The notes beneath the pieces were generated by a model. It searched no databases. It was given only the letters and a program-made list of their open reading frames with translations, and was not told the origin of the DNA. Both the position numbers and the translations under genes were made by a program. DNA of 64,000 nt from positions 930,001 to 994,000 of the forward strand of contig NZ_QWDC01000001.1 in assembly GCF_003432115.1 (NCBI RefSeq), written 5' to 3'. Below are positions 34,651 to 43,404 of this stretch, piece by piece; the stretch's first letter is position 1; every line of letters starts with the position of its first letter. This DNA is from Mucilaginibacter conchicola (GTDB taxonomy: Bacteria > Bacteroidota > Bacteroidia > Sphingobacteriales > Sphingobacteriaceae).

Positions 34651-35286
34651 TCACTTAGCGTTAAGTTCGGTGCTACCGAAACCCACCTCGCTACCGGTAT
34701 TTACTACGGCAAGTTTCCCGTCCTTATACATCATGAACAAAGCAGAAGCGCTCGGAATATCATACATGTAAGTGGCTACGCCCGCATAAGGCACAAAGTC
34801 GTAAACCTGGGTTCCGGCTATTTTATCAAACGATACTGAATTAGCGCCCTTATTAAAATATACTGTCATCGGAGCATCGAAATTAAGCTTGGAATATTTT
34901 ATAGTCCCTTCGAAATTTTTACCCCTTAACTGGTTTGCCCCTACAGGCAATAGCATAGCCGATGTAATATTCATGCCCGCTATTGTCCAGTCGGTTATTT
35001 GTTTGTTTTGCAGGTTAAAGTAGCCATTATCACTAAGTGTTATGCGGTCTTTTGTAACCGTATAATTTAAGTTGTTTATCCCGTTAATATTCACCAGCGA
35101 TGCCTTCCTATTTGCATCAAAGGTCATCACAAAGGGGCTTTCGGCCCCGCCATCGGCAGCTATAACGCTTTTCATGGTACCGCGGATGTAGTAATTTTCG
35201 AGGCCGCTTGCTTTTTCACTTTTATCTTTCTTACATGCCGCCATCAACAACGGCAGCATGCACAGCATCATCAAAAACTTTCTCAT
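34651..35286 (-). CDS. Putative lipoprotein
   Basis: The 211-residue product has a lipobox MAAC (15-18) followed by KKDKSEK. The mature domain is beta-rich with alternating strands (IRGTMKSVIAADGGAESPFVMTFDANRKASLVNING) and calycin/lipocalin-like features. No catalytic motif is seen. It lies between the barrel gene (9 nt away) and the LytTR gene in one operon. Confidence 0.7.
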   Translation of the reverse strand: MRKFLMMLCMLPLLMAACKKDKSEKASGLENYYIRGTMKSVIAADGGAESPFVMTFDANRKASLVNINGINNLNYTVTKDRITLSDNGYFNLQNKQITDWTIAGMNITSAMLLPVGANQLRGKNFEGTIKYSKLNFDAPMTVYFNKGANSVSFDKIAGTQVYDFVPYAGVATYMYDIPSASALFMMYKDGKLAVVNTGSEVGFGSTELNAK

Positions 35287-35295
35287 GCCGATGCT

Positions 35296-35946
35296 TTAAA
35301 AGGTGTACTTAATACCAAACCCGCCGTTGGCCGATGTAAAGCCGCCGCCGTTGTTAACCACATAAACGGGCTGCCAGTCGGCACTGATGGCGATGGGTAC
35401 ATTCTTGATCTTGTATTCCAACCCTAATGCACCCACCACGCCGAAACTGGTTGTAGACGCTTCATCAGCAATAAACTGGTTATCACTGTCAACATTCAGA
35501 TAGCCGAAGTAGCCACCGCCACCTACGTACCAGCGTAAGCCCGGCGCACCGGCAATTTTGCCATGATGCTCATAAAGTGCTGTGAAATTTATCTCAGAAC
35601 CCAGATCGCCAAGGCTGTGGTATTGCAGGATACCCTCGAGTGCACCTTTCTCGTTCAGAAAATGCTTGCCGGTGATAGAGATGCCGTACAGGAATTTGAT
35701 ACCCAAGGCTGTTTTATAATAATCATCATACGACGGGGTAACGCTGTGTTTTGCAGGTGCTGCAGATGATGCTGATGTAGTTGTTGAACGCGTTTCTGTT
35801 ACCACAGCTTTTTTATCATCCGGTTTAGTGACAGTTGTTGTTTGCGTAGCCACCTTTTTACGGGTTTTGGCTTTTTTGCTTTGTGCCGATGCTGTTACAG
35901 CAAAGGCGGTGATCATTATAATAATGAGTGTCAATATCTTTTTCAT
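35296..35946 (-). CDS. Outer-membrane beta-barrel protein
   Basis: The 216-residue product has a signal peptide (about 1-21, ending VTASAQ). A Lys/Thr-rich linker (22-70) follows, then a small eight-stranded barrel (about 75-216) with the closing FGIKYTF aromatic terminus. It resembles porin-family OmpX/OmpW-like proteins of Bacteroidota. The Lys/Thr-rich segment might contact peptidoglycan, though no OmpA domain is present. Third in the operon. Confidence 0.75.
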   Translation of the reverse strand: MKKILTLIIIMITAFAVTASAQSKKAKTRKKVATQTTTVTKPDDKKAVVTETRSTTTSASSAAPAKHSVTPSYDDYYKTALGIKFLYGISITGKHFLNEKGALEGILQYHSLGDLGSEINFTALYEHHGKIAGAPGLRWYVGGGGYFGYLNVDSDNQFIADEASTTSFGVVGALGLEYKIKNVPIAISADWQPVYVVNNGGGFTSANGGFGIKYTF

Positions 35947-35963
35947 GGTTGTTGTATGATGTA

Positions 35964-36914
35964 TTAATTAGTAAAATATTTTACCTGGTTACCGTTCAGG
36001 TGCGAAGCAAGCAGACCTTTGCCATCGGGCGTAAAAGCCATCCCGAATACATTTGTGCCGACTTGTAATTCTTTTGTACATCCGGTATAAGCATTGTTGC
36101 CCGCAGGGAGCTTGTCAGGATCTATCAGCGTAACTTTTCCGTCTTCGGGCGTGGCAATTGCAAGTGCACCATTCGTCAGGGCCACATCAACCGGGTGATT
36201 TGTCTTGTAAACACCCGTGATCTCGCTGAAATCGCCGTTAGATTTCAGGGTGCAGCGCATTACCGAACCATCAACATAAGAGGTTAAATACATGGTTTTG
36301 CCGCTGATGGCCATTCCCTTAATACTACCCAGATCGCTCGCTATGATCTGTACCGTAGCAGCGCCCATAGGGTTTGTTACGCGAACAAGGTTACCGCGGC
36401 CATCATTGGCTATGTACATGCGGCCATTATCGTCAAAAGCAATACCGCGTGGGTTTACAAAACCGCCGCTTATGCCGTTGCCCTGTATAAGCGAATTGTA
36501 TTGGTAAGTTACCGCACCACCTTGTATCACTTTTCTATAGGTGCGGATGCCCGCCGTGCCTTCAGTTTCGGCTATATACAGGTTTTCGTCGTTATCAAAA
36601 GCCGCAGCCTCGGCACCACGACTTGAAAACTCAATAAGTGGTTGAGCTTTGGCCAGAAAATCGCTGTAGCTTTTCCAAACACTGGTGGGGCCGTACAAAC
36701 CATATCCCGAGAAGCCGTTGTAAGTACTAACCGCCACCATGCCCGATTTTGAAATAGCAAGCCCACATGGTTTGGTATAATCTGCTGTTGTTTTTGCAAC
36801 AAACTCCAGCCTGGCGCAAGGGTCGCTATCTTTGTTTTTATCTTTTTTACAGGCTGTAAAACTCCCTGCTGCTGCAAACATTAGCAGCAGGGATAGTATC
36901 ATTTTCTTTTTCAT
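35964..36914 (-). CDS. Lipoprotein with NHL/SMP-30-like beta-propeller
   Basis: The 316-residue product has a lipobox FTAC (19-22). Six propeller-like repeats follow (KPCGLAISKSGMVAVSTY, EAAAFDNDENLYIAETEG, NPRGIAFDDNGRMYIANDGRGNLVRV, IKGMAISGKTMYLTSYVDGSVMR, HPVDVALTNGALAIATPEDGKVTLID, VFGMAFTPDGKGLLASH). It is an NHL-type propeller likely to bind a protein or glycan partner at the surface or in the periplasm. Second in the operon. Confidence 0.8.
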   Translation of the reverse strand: MKKKMILSLLLMFAAAGSFTACKKDKNKDSDPCARLEFVAKTTADYTKPCGLAISKSGMVAVSTYNGFSGYGLYGPTSVWKSYSDFLAKAQPLIEFSSRGAEAAAFDNDENLYIAETEGTAGIRTYRKVIQGGAVTYQYNSLIQGNGISGGFVNPRGIAFDDNGRMYIANDGRGNLVRVTNPMGAATVQIIASDLGSIKGMAISGKTMYLTSYVDGSVMRCTLKSNGDFSEITGVYKTNHPVDVALTNGALAIATPEDGKVTLIDPDKLPAGNNAYTGCTKELQVGTNVFGMAFTPDGKGLLASHLNGNQVKYFTN

Positions 36915-36934
36915 GGTATTGTGTGTAAAGTATG

Positions 36935-37405
36935 TTAATTGGTTACTGCAGGTGTGCCATTATATTGGCCGGTTATATTGCCATTGGCAGTTTGTATGTT
37001 GAGGTCAATCTTGTAAGCACCATCTGTTTTGCTTACCGTAATGATACCACCGGTAGTGTTAATGCTGTTACCGCTTAAACCTATTGCAGTAGCCCAAAAG
37101 TTGGTTTGGGCATTATAGCCCTGGAAACGATCTCCGTGATAGGTTAATGTTCCTTCGGGGATGGCAGTTACGTTGGCAAAGCTTATCTGCAGGTAATCGC
37201 CGGGATCGGTTGAGGTAAGCTCCAGGAAGATGTCGCCGCCGATGTGTTTCTCGTTAGCACTGGCTACTTTGTAAGTAGTGCCATTGTAGATATAGCCCGA
37301 TCCGCCACCACCCGGACCATCATTTTTATCTTTTTTACAGGCAGTGAATGAAAATAACAAGGCAACAATAATTGCCAATGCTGAGGTTAATTTTAAAGTT
37401 TTCAT
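36935..37405 (-). CDS. Putative lipoprotein
   Basis: The 156-residue product has a lipobox FTAC (20-23), then KKDKNDGPGGGGSG and a beta-rich mature part (YIYNGTTYKVASANEKHIGGDIFLELTSTDPGDYLQISF). It is the first gene of the five-gene reverse-strand operon. A matching short lipoprotein class is frequent in Bacteroidota and has no defined role. Confidence 0.7.
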   Translation of the reverse strand: MKTLKLTSALAIIVALLFSFTACKKDKNDGPGGGGSGYIYNGTTYKVASANEKHIGGDIFLELTSTDPGDYLQISFANVTAIPEGTLTYHGDRFQGYNAQTNFWATAIGLSGNSINTTGGIITVSKTDGAYKIDLNIQTANGNITGQYNGTPAVTN

Positions 37406-37452
37406 GAGGTTGTAATTTTAATTATGTAATAGATGTTATTTGTTTGTTGAAC

Positions 37453-37460
37453 CAAATGTA
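37453..37460 (-). promoter_or_regulatory. Candidate -7 box of the lipoprotein/LytTR operon
   Basis: The reverse strand reads TACATTTG here (exact TAnnTTTG), 48 nt upstream of the first start codon. No -33 box is found at the usual distance. Confidence 0.35.
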
Positions 37461-37584
37461 GATGAGGTATTTAAGCTATTTTCTGAGGATGAGCCTCGCA
37501 GGGTTAGCGGATGAGTGAATAGGGATTTTAAGCGAGGGAGTGATTTTATTTACTTTAAGGAAACAGAGGGATGTAAAAGTTTTG

Positions 37585-37699
37585 ACTCACCCCTGCCCCT
37601 CTCTGCTACGCAAAGAGGGGATTGCGCTCTTTTTTATTTTATTTACCCTCTTTTCGCGCAGCGAAGAGAGGGTCGCGCACGAAGTGTCGCGAGGTGAGT
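37585..37699. repeat. Intergenic REP-like bimodular palindromic element
   Basis: This 115-bp element has ACTCACC at its left edge and GGTGAGT at its right. The right module (about 37642-37699) matches the left end of the element at 8877-9013 in opposite orientation, nearly base for base. The modules each form CCCTCT/AGAGGG hairpins. It lies between the lipoprotein operon and the hydrolase stop. Confidence 0.8.
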
Positions 37700-37702
37700 A
37701 AA

Positions 37703-38443
37703 CTACTCCAACCAAGTCTTCAACTGCCCCATCATAGCCTGCGTCCATGTGCCGCCGCAGTGGGTATTGCAGCTGTTATCGGTTACGCCGCCGCTGCGGG
37801 CTTTTACGGGCGAGTTGGCCGGTATCTGATCGTATAGGGCTTTACCGTTAAAGTCGCCCTCGTTGTTACCGGCGCAATTGATACTAAAAACCGGGATCTT
37901 AAAATGCTGTGCCTTCCAGGTATCAGCACCGCCGCAGGCAGCCAGCACTCCCTTGCTGTATGATAGCGTGTTATTTACGGTTATATCTGTCAACAACATA
38001 AAGCTGGCATAAGAGAACCCCGCCACCGCCGACTTGCTCTTATCCACCCCATACTTCCCGGCAAGGGCAACAATACATTTATCATAATCCTGTGCTATTT
38101 GGGCGGCGCTATTATTCCAGTCGGCGTTGCCTGCTGTTTTGCGGTATTGTACAATGGCGGCCACGTAGCCGTTTTTTGCAGCAGTCTGGCAAAGGTCCGT
38201 TTCGGCGCCACCCTCAAGGCTGCCTGGGGTAGGATTATTCTCATCATTACCGCTGCCTACCACCAGTACGCCTTTGTACTGGCTTTGGCCGTTTGCTGTA
38301 AATACTTTGTAGGTGATACCGTTAGCGGTTTCGGTTTTCTGGCTTACACCATCGGCTTGTTGCGGTTTACCAGGGTCATTCCCGTTGTTTTTGCTGCATG
38401 CTGCTACCAGCAGTATGCAAGCGCTTAAAAGGTACTTTTTCAT
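37703..38443 (-). CDS. Secreted lipoprotein of the alpha/beta-hydrolase type
   Basis: The 246-residue protein has a lipobox VAAC (13-16). An alpha/beta-hydrolase core follows: a VLVVGSGNDENNPTPGSL-type first strand and the nucleophile elbow AGFSYAS (a G-x-S-x-A variant). Downstream strands include LAACGGADTWKAQHFKIPVFSINCAGNNEGDF and a Cys/His-rich end NSCNTHCGG. Esterase or peptidase-like activity is inferred. The Cys pairs suggest disulphides. Single gene. Confidence 0.65.
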   Translation of the reverse strand: MKKYLLSACILLVAACSKNNGNDPGKPQQADGVSQKTETANGITYKVFTANGQSQYKGVLVVGSGNDENNPTPGSLEGGAETDLCQTAAKNGYVAAIVQYRKTAGNADWNNSAAQIAQDYDKCIVALAGKYGVDKSKSAVAGFSYASFMLLTDITVNNTLSYSKGVLAACGGADTWKAQHFKIPVFSINCAGNNEGDFNGKALYDQIPANSPVKARSGGVTDNSCNTHCGGTWTQAMMGQLKTWLE

Positions 38444-38614
38444 GGATGGTTACTGATTTGATGTACCTCAAAAGAGCGGTATAAAGAGCATCCTAAAATT
38501 CCGACTGAGTGAAACAACGTTTTGAATGAGCGAACAAGCCTTGCGGCTTAGCAAGGCATTAGTGCATTCTGTATAATTATTCAGTATTTTGGATGTAGAT
38601 AAAACGTCCTGATT

Positions 38615-40678
38615 ATGAAAGCATTCAAGCGATCGGTAATTGCCTTATTTCTATTTCCGTTTTTAACAAATACCATTGCTTATGCGCAATTGCGGGGCCT
38701 CGGCTACATTGATTCGATAAAAAAAGATCTCAAAAAAAATCCGGCGGTTGATACTAACCGGATCAAATCATATTACAGGATAGCTAATGATTACACCTAT
38801 ATAGATGTTGACTCGGCCTTGCATTATGCAGATATAGGAATGGCATTGGCACAAAAACTAAATTTTAAAAAAGCTATAGCAGCTTTTCATTCGCTTTACG
38901 CAGATGTGGCCAGCGACAGAGGCGAGTATGATAAAGCCATCGAATTGTATAACAAGGCTGTTTCCATTGATATCGAAATAGGCAACAAAAACAATCTCGC
39001 ATCAGCGTACAACAATATAGGTACTGCAAACCAGCGCAGGGGCAATTTTATCGAATCGTTAAAATACAATTTCAGGGCACTGAAAATTGCCGAGGAAATA
39101 AAATCGTATTACTTAATGGGAACTTTGTATAACAATATATCAAAGGTTTTTATAGCCCAGGCCAATTATGACAAGGCACTTTATTATAGCTCAAAAGCGC
39201 TAAAATTACATACCCAACAGCATGATAAGGATGGAATGGCATCAGCCACTAACAGTATTGCCGACGTTTTTTATTTACAAAAAAATCGCAAAAAGGCTAA
39301 CGAGTATTATCGAAAGGCGCATGAGCTTTACAAAGCAGTAAATAATACATTGGGAGAAGCGACGGCCCTTTCGCGTTTGGGCCTCATCTATGAAGGTGTT
39401 GATCGCGAAAAAAAGTTAAGCTATCTTTTAGAAGCTCAAAAAATGTTTGATGCGTTTTCGCCAAAGCATCCCTCATCAATCACAAATATTGGCAACATAG
39501 GTGATCTGTATGCAGAAACAATAATCACTAACAAACCCCTTACAGGTAAATTACCACCCGGCGTGCCGTCAGACAAAGAAAAGATCTCAGCCTTGGCCAA
39601 ACAGTATTTAAACAGGGCTATATCATACGCTACTGAAACAGATGACACCGATGACCTGAGTTATTTTTCTGAAGATCTGGCTCTGCTACAGGAAAAAGAA
39701 GGCGATTTTAAAGGCGCGCTTCAAAACTATCGCAAAGCTAAAGGCATAAACGATTCGCTTTATTCGCAGCAAAGCAAAAACAAGCTGGCTATGATGGAAG
39801 CTCAATACCAGTTTCAGAAAAAGGAAGATGCTTACAAACAACAGCAGCAGATCTCGGCGCTTAAAATGCGGCAGATAGTATTAGTGAGCGTGCTGGTGTT
39901 TATTGTAGCGGTTGCGGTAATGATATTGCTGTTGAATCGTGCCCGTATCAAGCAACTTCGTTTAAAGAACGAGCTGCAGCGCAAAGAGGCCGAAGAACAA
40001 GCCCGCGAATTGCTTTATCGAAATAAACTATCTGAAAGCGAATTGAAAGCCATTCGCTCGCAAATGAACCCGCACTTTATTTTTAACGTGCTGAACTCTA
40101 TTGAATCGTACGTTTTAGAGAACGATTCAAAAACCGCCAGCCGGCTGGTGCAAAAATTTGCTACACTAAGCCGTTTGATACTGGAAAACTCCACCCAAAG
40201 CATGGTGGTTGCCGAGCGCGAGTGGAAAGCACTGAAACTTTATACCGAACTGGAAGCCATTCGTTTTAACCACCAGTTCAGCTATGAGTTTTATGCCGAT
40301 CCTGATCTGGACATGACCAAACTGATGCTGCCCCCTATGTTGGTACAGCCACTGATAGAGAACTCGATACACCACGGTCTGCGCAATTCTACTGCCGAAA
40401 AGCCTGCTGTTAATGTTAGGTTAGAGCAAACGGATGCCGTTATTTATTTCACCGTTGATGATACCGGTATAGGCATGGATGAAGCTGAAAAGTTTAAGAC
40501 CCACTCTTCTGTAAAAAGTAAATCCATCGGGCTGAATGCCATCCGCGAACGTATTGAGATCATCAACGCCATGAACAACGGCAACCACGCCGCATTTGAA
40601 GTGCGCCCTAAAACTGTTGATGAAGGGACGGGTACGGTGGCCGTGCTTACGCTGCCAAAGGTTTTGAAGAGTACTTAA
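38615..40678 (+). CDS. TPR-containing sensor histidine kinase of the LytS type
   Basis: The 687-residue protein has a signal peptide (about 1-24). TPR repeats (about 55-390), predicted periplasmic, are followed by one transmembrane helix (about 423-443) and a coiled coil. The His_kinase domain comes next with MNPHFIFNVLNSIES (phospho-acceptor His487). A HATPase domain contains TVDDTGIGMDEA and the GLNAIRERIEIIN G-box. Pairs by type with LytTR regulators such as the one at 33864. The kinase sits 4 kb away on the other strand. It is ended by a clear terminator. Confidence 0.9.
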   Translation: MKAFKRSVIALFLFPFLTNTIAYAQLRGLGYIDSIKKDLKKNPAVDTNRIKSYYRIANDYTYIDVDSALHYADIGMALAQKLNFKKAIAAFHSLYADVASDRGEYDKAIELYNKAVSIDIEIGNKNNLASAYNNIGTANQRRGNFIESLKYNFRALKIAEEIKSYYLMGTLYNNISKVFIAQANYDKALYYSSKALKLHTQQHDKDGMASATNSIADVFYLQKNRKKANEYYRKAHELYKAVNNTLGEATALSRLGLIYEGVDREKKLSYLLEAQKMFDAFSPKHPSSITNIGNIGDLYAETIITNKPLTGKLPPGVPSDKEKISALAKQYLNRAISYATETDDTDDLSYFSEDLALLQEKEGDFKGALQNYRKAKGINDSLYSQQSKNKLAMMEAQYQFQKKEDAYKQQQQISALKMRQIVLVSVLVFIVAVAVMILLLNRARIKQLRLKNELQRKEAEEQARELLYRNKLSESELKAIRSQMNPHFIFNVLNSIESYVLENDSKTASRLVQKFATLSRLILENSTQSMVVAEREWKALKLYTELEAIRFNHQFSYEFYADPDLDMTKLMLPPMLVQPLIENSIHHGLRNSTAEKPAVNVRLEQTDAVIYFTVDDTGIGMDEAEKFKTHSSVKSKSIGLNAIRERIEIINAMNNGNHAAFEVRPKTVDEGTGTVAVLTLPKVLKST

Positions 40679-40701
40679 CCTAAACTTTTATAATTGTGAT
40701 G

Positions 40702-40732
40702 ATACCCGCCTTTGTGCGGGTATTATTATTTT
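40702..40732 (+). terminator. Rho-independent terminator of the TPR-LytS kinase gene
   Basis: An 8-bp stem (40702-40709 with 40716-40723, loop CTTTGT) is followed by a T-rich run. It lies 24 nt past the stop. Confidence 0.85.
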
Positions 40733-40768
40733 GCAACGTTTACCGGCTTACGAGAGTCTTGTATTTAC

Positions 40769-41950
40769 ATGATGAAAAAGTTTATTTGGTTTATCCTTCT
40801 GTTTTTCGCCCAACAATCTGTTGCACAGTATAAAGATCAATTGTCTGCAAAGGTTTCTGTGGCTATCAATGCAAATCTCGAAACCTATTTCTTCGCCGAG
40901 CGCCTTGCCGTAGAGCATATCAACAATATTGTTTTTGACCAAAAGGGCGGCGACTATGATCACCAGCCTATAGTGCATTTCGGGTATCAACATTTTAGCC
41001 CTAATGTAAATAGTCCGGTTATCATAAGGATCTCAAAACTGATAGAACAGGTTAGAAATACCTATTACGATAATGGGCCTATCCTGAATTATCTCATCAA
41101 TCAAAAGGAGTTCCCGGCCACGGGCGCATTGTACAGTGAATTGCCTGCAGACCCTGCCCATCCCGAAATTAAACCTGTTTTGGCAGAACTTACCGATAGC
41201 TTGCGCAGCTTTTACAAACAAGCCAACGTTGGTGCTTTTCTTGCAGAGAATGCACGTTTCTATAAAGGCGCTATATATGAGTTTGCAAAAGATGTGGATG
41301 CACCGTCGTTTCCGGCACTTGAGAAATGGCATGGCAAAGCATTTAGCCAATACCGCGTCTTTTTAACGCCCGGCATGCCCGTAACAAAAGGCGAAGACAA
41401 TTACCGCGGCTTTGGCCCGAGCATTATGTCTCCCGAAGGGCTTATCCCGGGCATGATCACCAGCTCTGACAAAATGTTACCATTGATGCCCTCGTTGGCC
41501 CAATATCAGCAATTTGGTTTCGATAATCCCAACGTTACACATTTTTTAACAAGGCATGAGATGGGGCACTCATTCGTTAACCCGCTGCTTGATAAATACC
41601 GGACTCAGATAGTCGGGGATTCTGTCTTGTACACCCCTCAACTTAAAGAAATACTTGCCCCTCATTATATTAACGATTGGTTTGTATGTGTAACCGAGCA
41701 TCTGGTGCGCCTTGCCGAGATCCGTACGGCGGTATCCATGAAAAGTTTTAAGGAAGCTGAGCGTTTACGTAAATTCCATATCTACGAGGAAAAGTGCGTG
41801 CTGCTGCCCCTGCTCGAAGTAAAGATAAAGCAGTATGAAAGCAACAGGAAACGCTACCCAACCTTTGAAAGCTACCTGCCGCAACTGGTTGCTTATTTCC
41901 ACTCGTTAACGCCTGAGATGATTAATGCGCAGATAAAGAAATACAAGTGA
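40769..41950 (+). CDS. DUF4932 protein with HExxH metallopeptidase motif
   Basis: The 393-residue product has a signal peptide (about 1-20, ending SVAQ). DUF4932-like sequence follows, with an intact HEMGH zinc motif (263-267) in LTRHEMGHSFVNPLLDKY. Upstream residues NYRGFGPSIMSPEGLIPGMI are also typical of the family. An adjacent ATG one codon downstream is equally possible. A secreted zinc peptidase is likely from the motif. The DUF4932 family has no experimental function known to me. Confidence 0.75.
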   Translation: MMKKFIWFILLFFAQQSVAQYKDQLSAKVSVAINANLETYFFAERLAVEHINNIVFDQKGGDYDHQPIVHFGYQHFSPNVNSPVIIRISKLIEQVRNTYYDNGPILNYLINQKEFPATGALYSELPADPAHPEIKPVLAELTDSLRSFYKQANVGAFLAENARFYKGAIYEFAKDVDAPSFPALEKWHGKAFSQYRVFLTPGMPVTKGEDNYRGFGPSIMSPEGLIPGMITSSDKMLPLMPSLAQYQQFGFDNPNVTHFLTRHEMGHSFVNPLLDKYRTQIVGDSVLYTPQLKEILAPHYINDWFVCVTEHLVRLAEIRTAVSMKSFKEAERLRKFHIYEEKCVLLPLLEVKIKQYESNRKRYPTFESYLPQLVAYFHSLTPEMINAQIKKYK

Positions 41951-42034
41951 TCTAACGACGCTATGGTTGCAAAAAGCATTCAAAAGCCCTTTTGGAACCT
42001 TAAAATTGCCCGTTAGACGCAGCTTTTTATTAAA

Positions 42035-43285
42035 TTGCCCACTATGGGTATCAGCGAAATCATATCTATCACCGTAGTACTGGCCGCTTTATTTGCTTAC
42101 GTAAATAACCGCATTATTAAATGGCCGCCTACCATCGGCATTATGGTCATATCGCTTGGTTGCTCTATCATTTTTGCAGTGGTGGGCAATTTTCATCCTA
42201 TAGTTTCTGAGAAAGTATTGCGTTTGGTTGATTCTATAAACTTCAGGGATGTACTGCTGAACTTTATGTTGAGTTTCCTGCTTTTTGCGGGCGCCATCCA
42301 TATTGATACCGATCAACTGCGTAAAGAACGCTGGCCGGTACTTGCACTTTCAACCATCGGCACTGTTATCTCAACTACGGTTGTTGGAACTGCTACCTTT
42401 TACCTATTCGGGCTTTTTGATATTCATATCCCATTTATTTATTGCCTGCTGTTTGGTTCGGTAATTTCACCAACAGACCCCATTGCTGTTTTGGCGATAT
42501 TAAAAGAAGCAAAGATACCTTCATCACTCGAGCTAAAAATCTCCGGCGAATCATTATTTAACGATGGTGTAGCCGTAGTGATATTTGTGACCTTGTTAGA
42601 TGCTGCTGGCACAGGCGCTGCGGTTGATGCACTTTCGGTAGCCAAATTATTTTTACAGGAGGCTGTTGGCGGCGTGCTATTTGGTGCAGTATTAGGGTAT
42701 GCAGGGTATTACGCATTAAGACCTATAGACGATTACAAAGTTGAGGTTTTAGTAACCGTAGCTATTGTAATGGGTGGATATTTTTTAGCGGGGCTGCTAC
42801 ATGTATCAGGCCCGCTGGCTATGGTTGTGGCCGGTTTACTTACCGGCAACAAAGTTAAGCGCGAAGCAATGTCAAACGTTAGTCGCGATTATCTGGGCAA
42901 ATTTTGGGAACTGGTTGATGAGATATTAAATGCTATACTTTTTATGCTGATTGGGCTTGAAATGCTCATCATAAAAATAGACACCACTATTTTAATTATC
43001 GGCGGTATATCTATATTGGTGGTATTAGCTGCACGTTGGCTGGCCGTATTTGTGCCGATAAGATTGCTGAAATTTAAGATAAAGTTTGAGCGTAATGCCA
43101 TAGCCATTTTAACATGGGGTGGTTTGCGCGGCGGGCTTTCTGTTGCGCTGGCCTTATCATTGGGGCCGCAAATGTACCGCGAAGAGTTTGTGCTGGTTAC
43201 CTACATCATTGTGGTGTTTTCTATACTTGTACAAGGACTTACTATTGGCAGTTTCACTAAAAAATTATTGCGCCAACCCGCCTAA
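42035..43285 (+). CDS. Na+/H+ antiporter (CPA1, NhaP-like)
   Basis: This 416-residue monovalent cation:proton antiporter has about 12 helices. Family marks are FGSVISPTDPIAVLAILKE (the ND/TDP motif) and SGESLFNDGVAVVIF with the essential Asp, and TWGGLRGGLSVALALSLG near the end. No C-terminal cytoplasmic domain is present. It regulates pH and sodium. Single gene with an 84-nt upstream gap. Confidence 0.9.
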   Translation: MPTMGISEIISITVVLAALFAYVNNRIIKWPPTIGIMVISLGCSIIFAVVGNFHPIVSEKVLRLVDSINFRDVLLNFMLSFLLFAGAIHIDTDQLRKERWPVLALSTIGTVISTTVVGTATFYLFGLFDIHIPFIYCLLFGSVISPTDPIAVLAILKEAKIPSSLELKISGESLFNDGVAVVIFVTLLDAAGTGAAVDALSVAKLFLQEAVGGVLFGAVLGYAGYYALRPIDDYKVEVLVTVAIVMGGYFLAGLLHVSGPLAMVVAGLLTGNKVKREAMSNVSRDYLGKFWELVDEILNAILFMLIGLEMLIIKIDTTILIIGGISILVVLAARWLAVFVPIRLLKFKIKFERNAIAILTWGGLRGGLSVALALSLGPQMYREEFVLVTYIIVVFSILVQGLTIGSFTKKLLRQPA

Positions 43286-43404
43286 GCAAACAAACCAATT
43301 ACCAATTTATTGAAACAAAACCACAACTACGGGGTGTTATAAGCTAAAGTTCACCGCAGTTATAATTTAAACCCGTGGCGTTTTGCGGGTTAAATGTTTA
43401 CATA

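Noticed and set aside
37515..37837. Two plus-strand frames of 60-71 residues across the second REP element
   Set aside because: They consist largely of repeat sequence and lie opposite the hydrolase gene. No family feature is seen.
38538..38557. 7-bp hairpin between the hydrolase and TPR-kinase genes as terminator
   Set aside because: It lies upstream of both divergent genes and has no T-run, so it cannot end either transcript.
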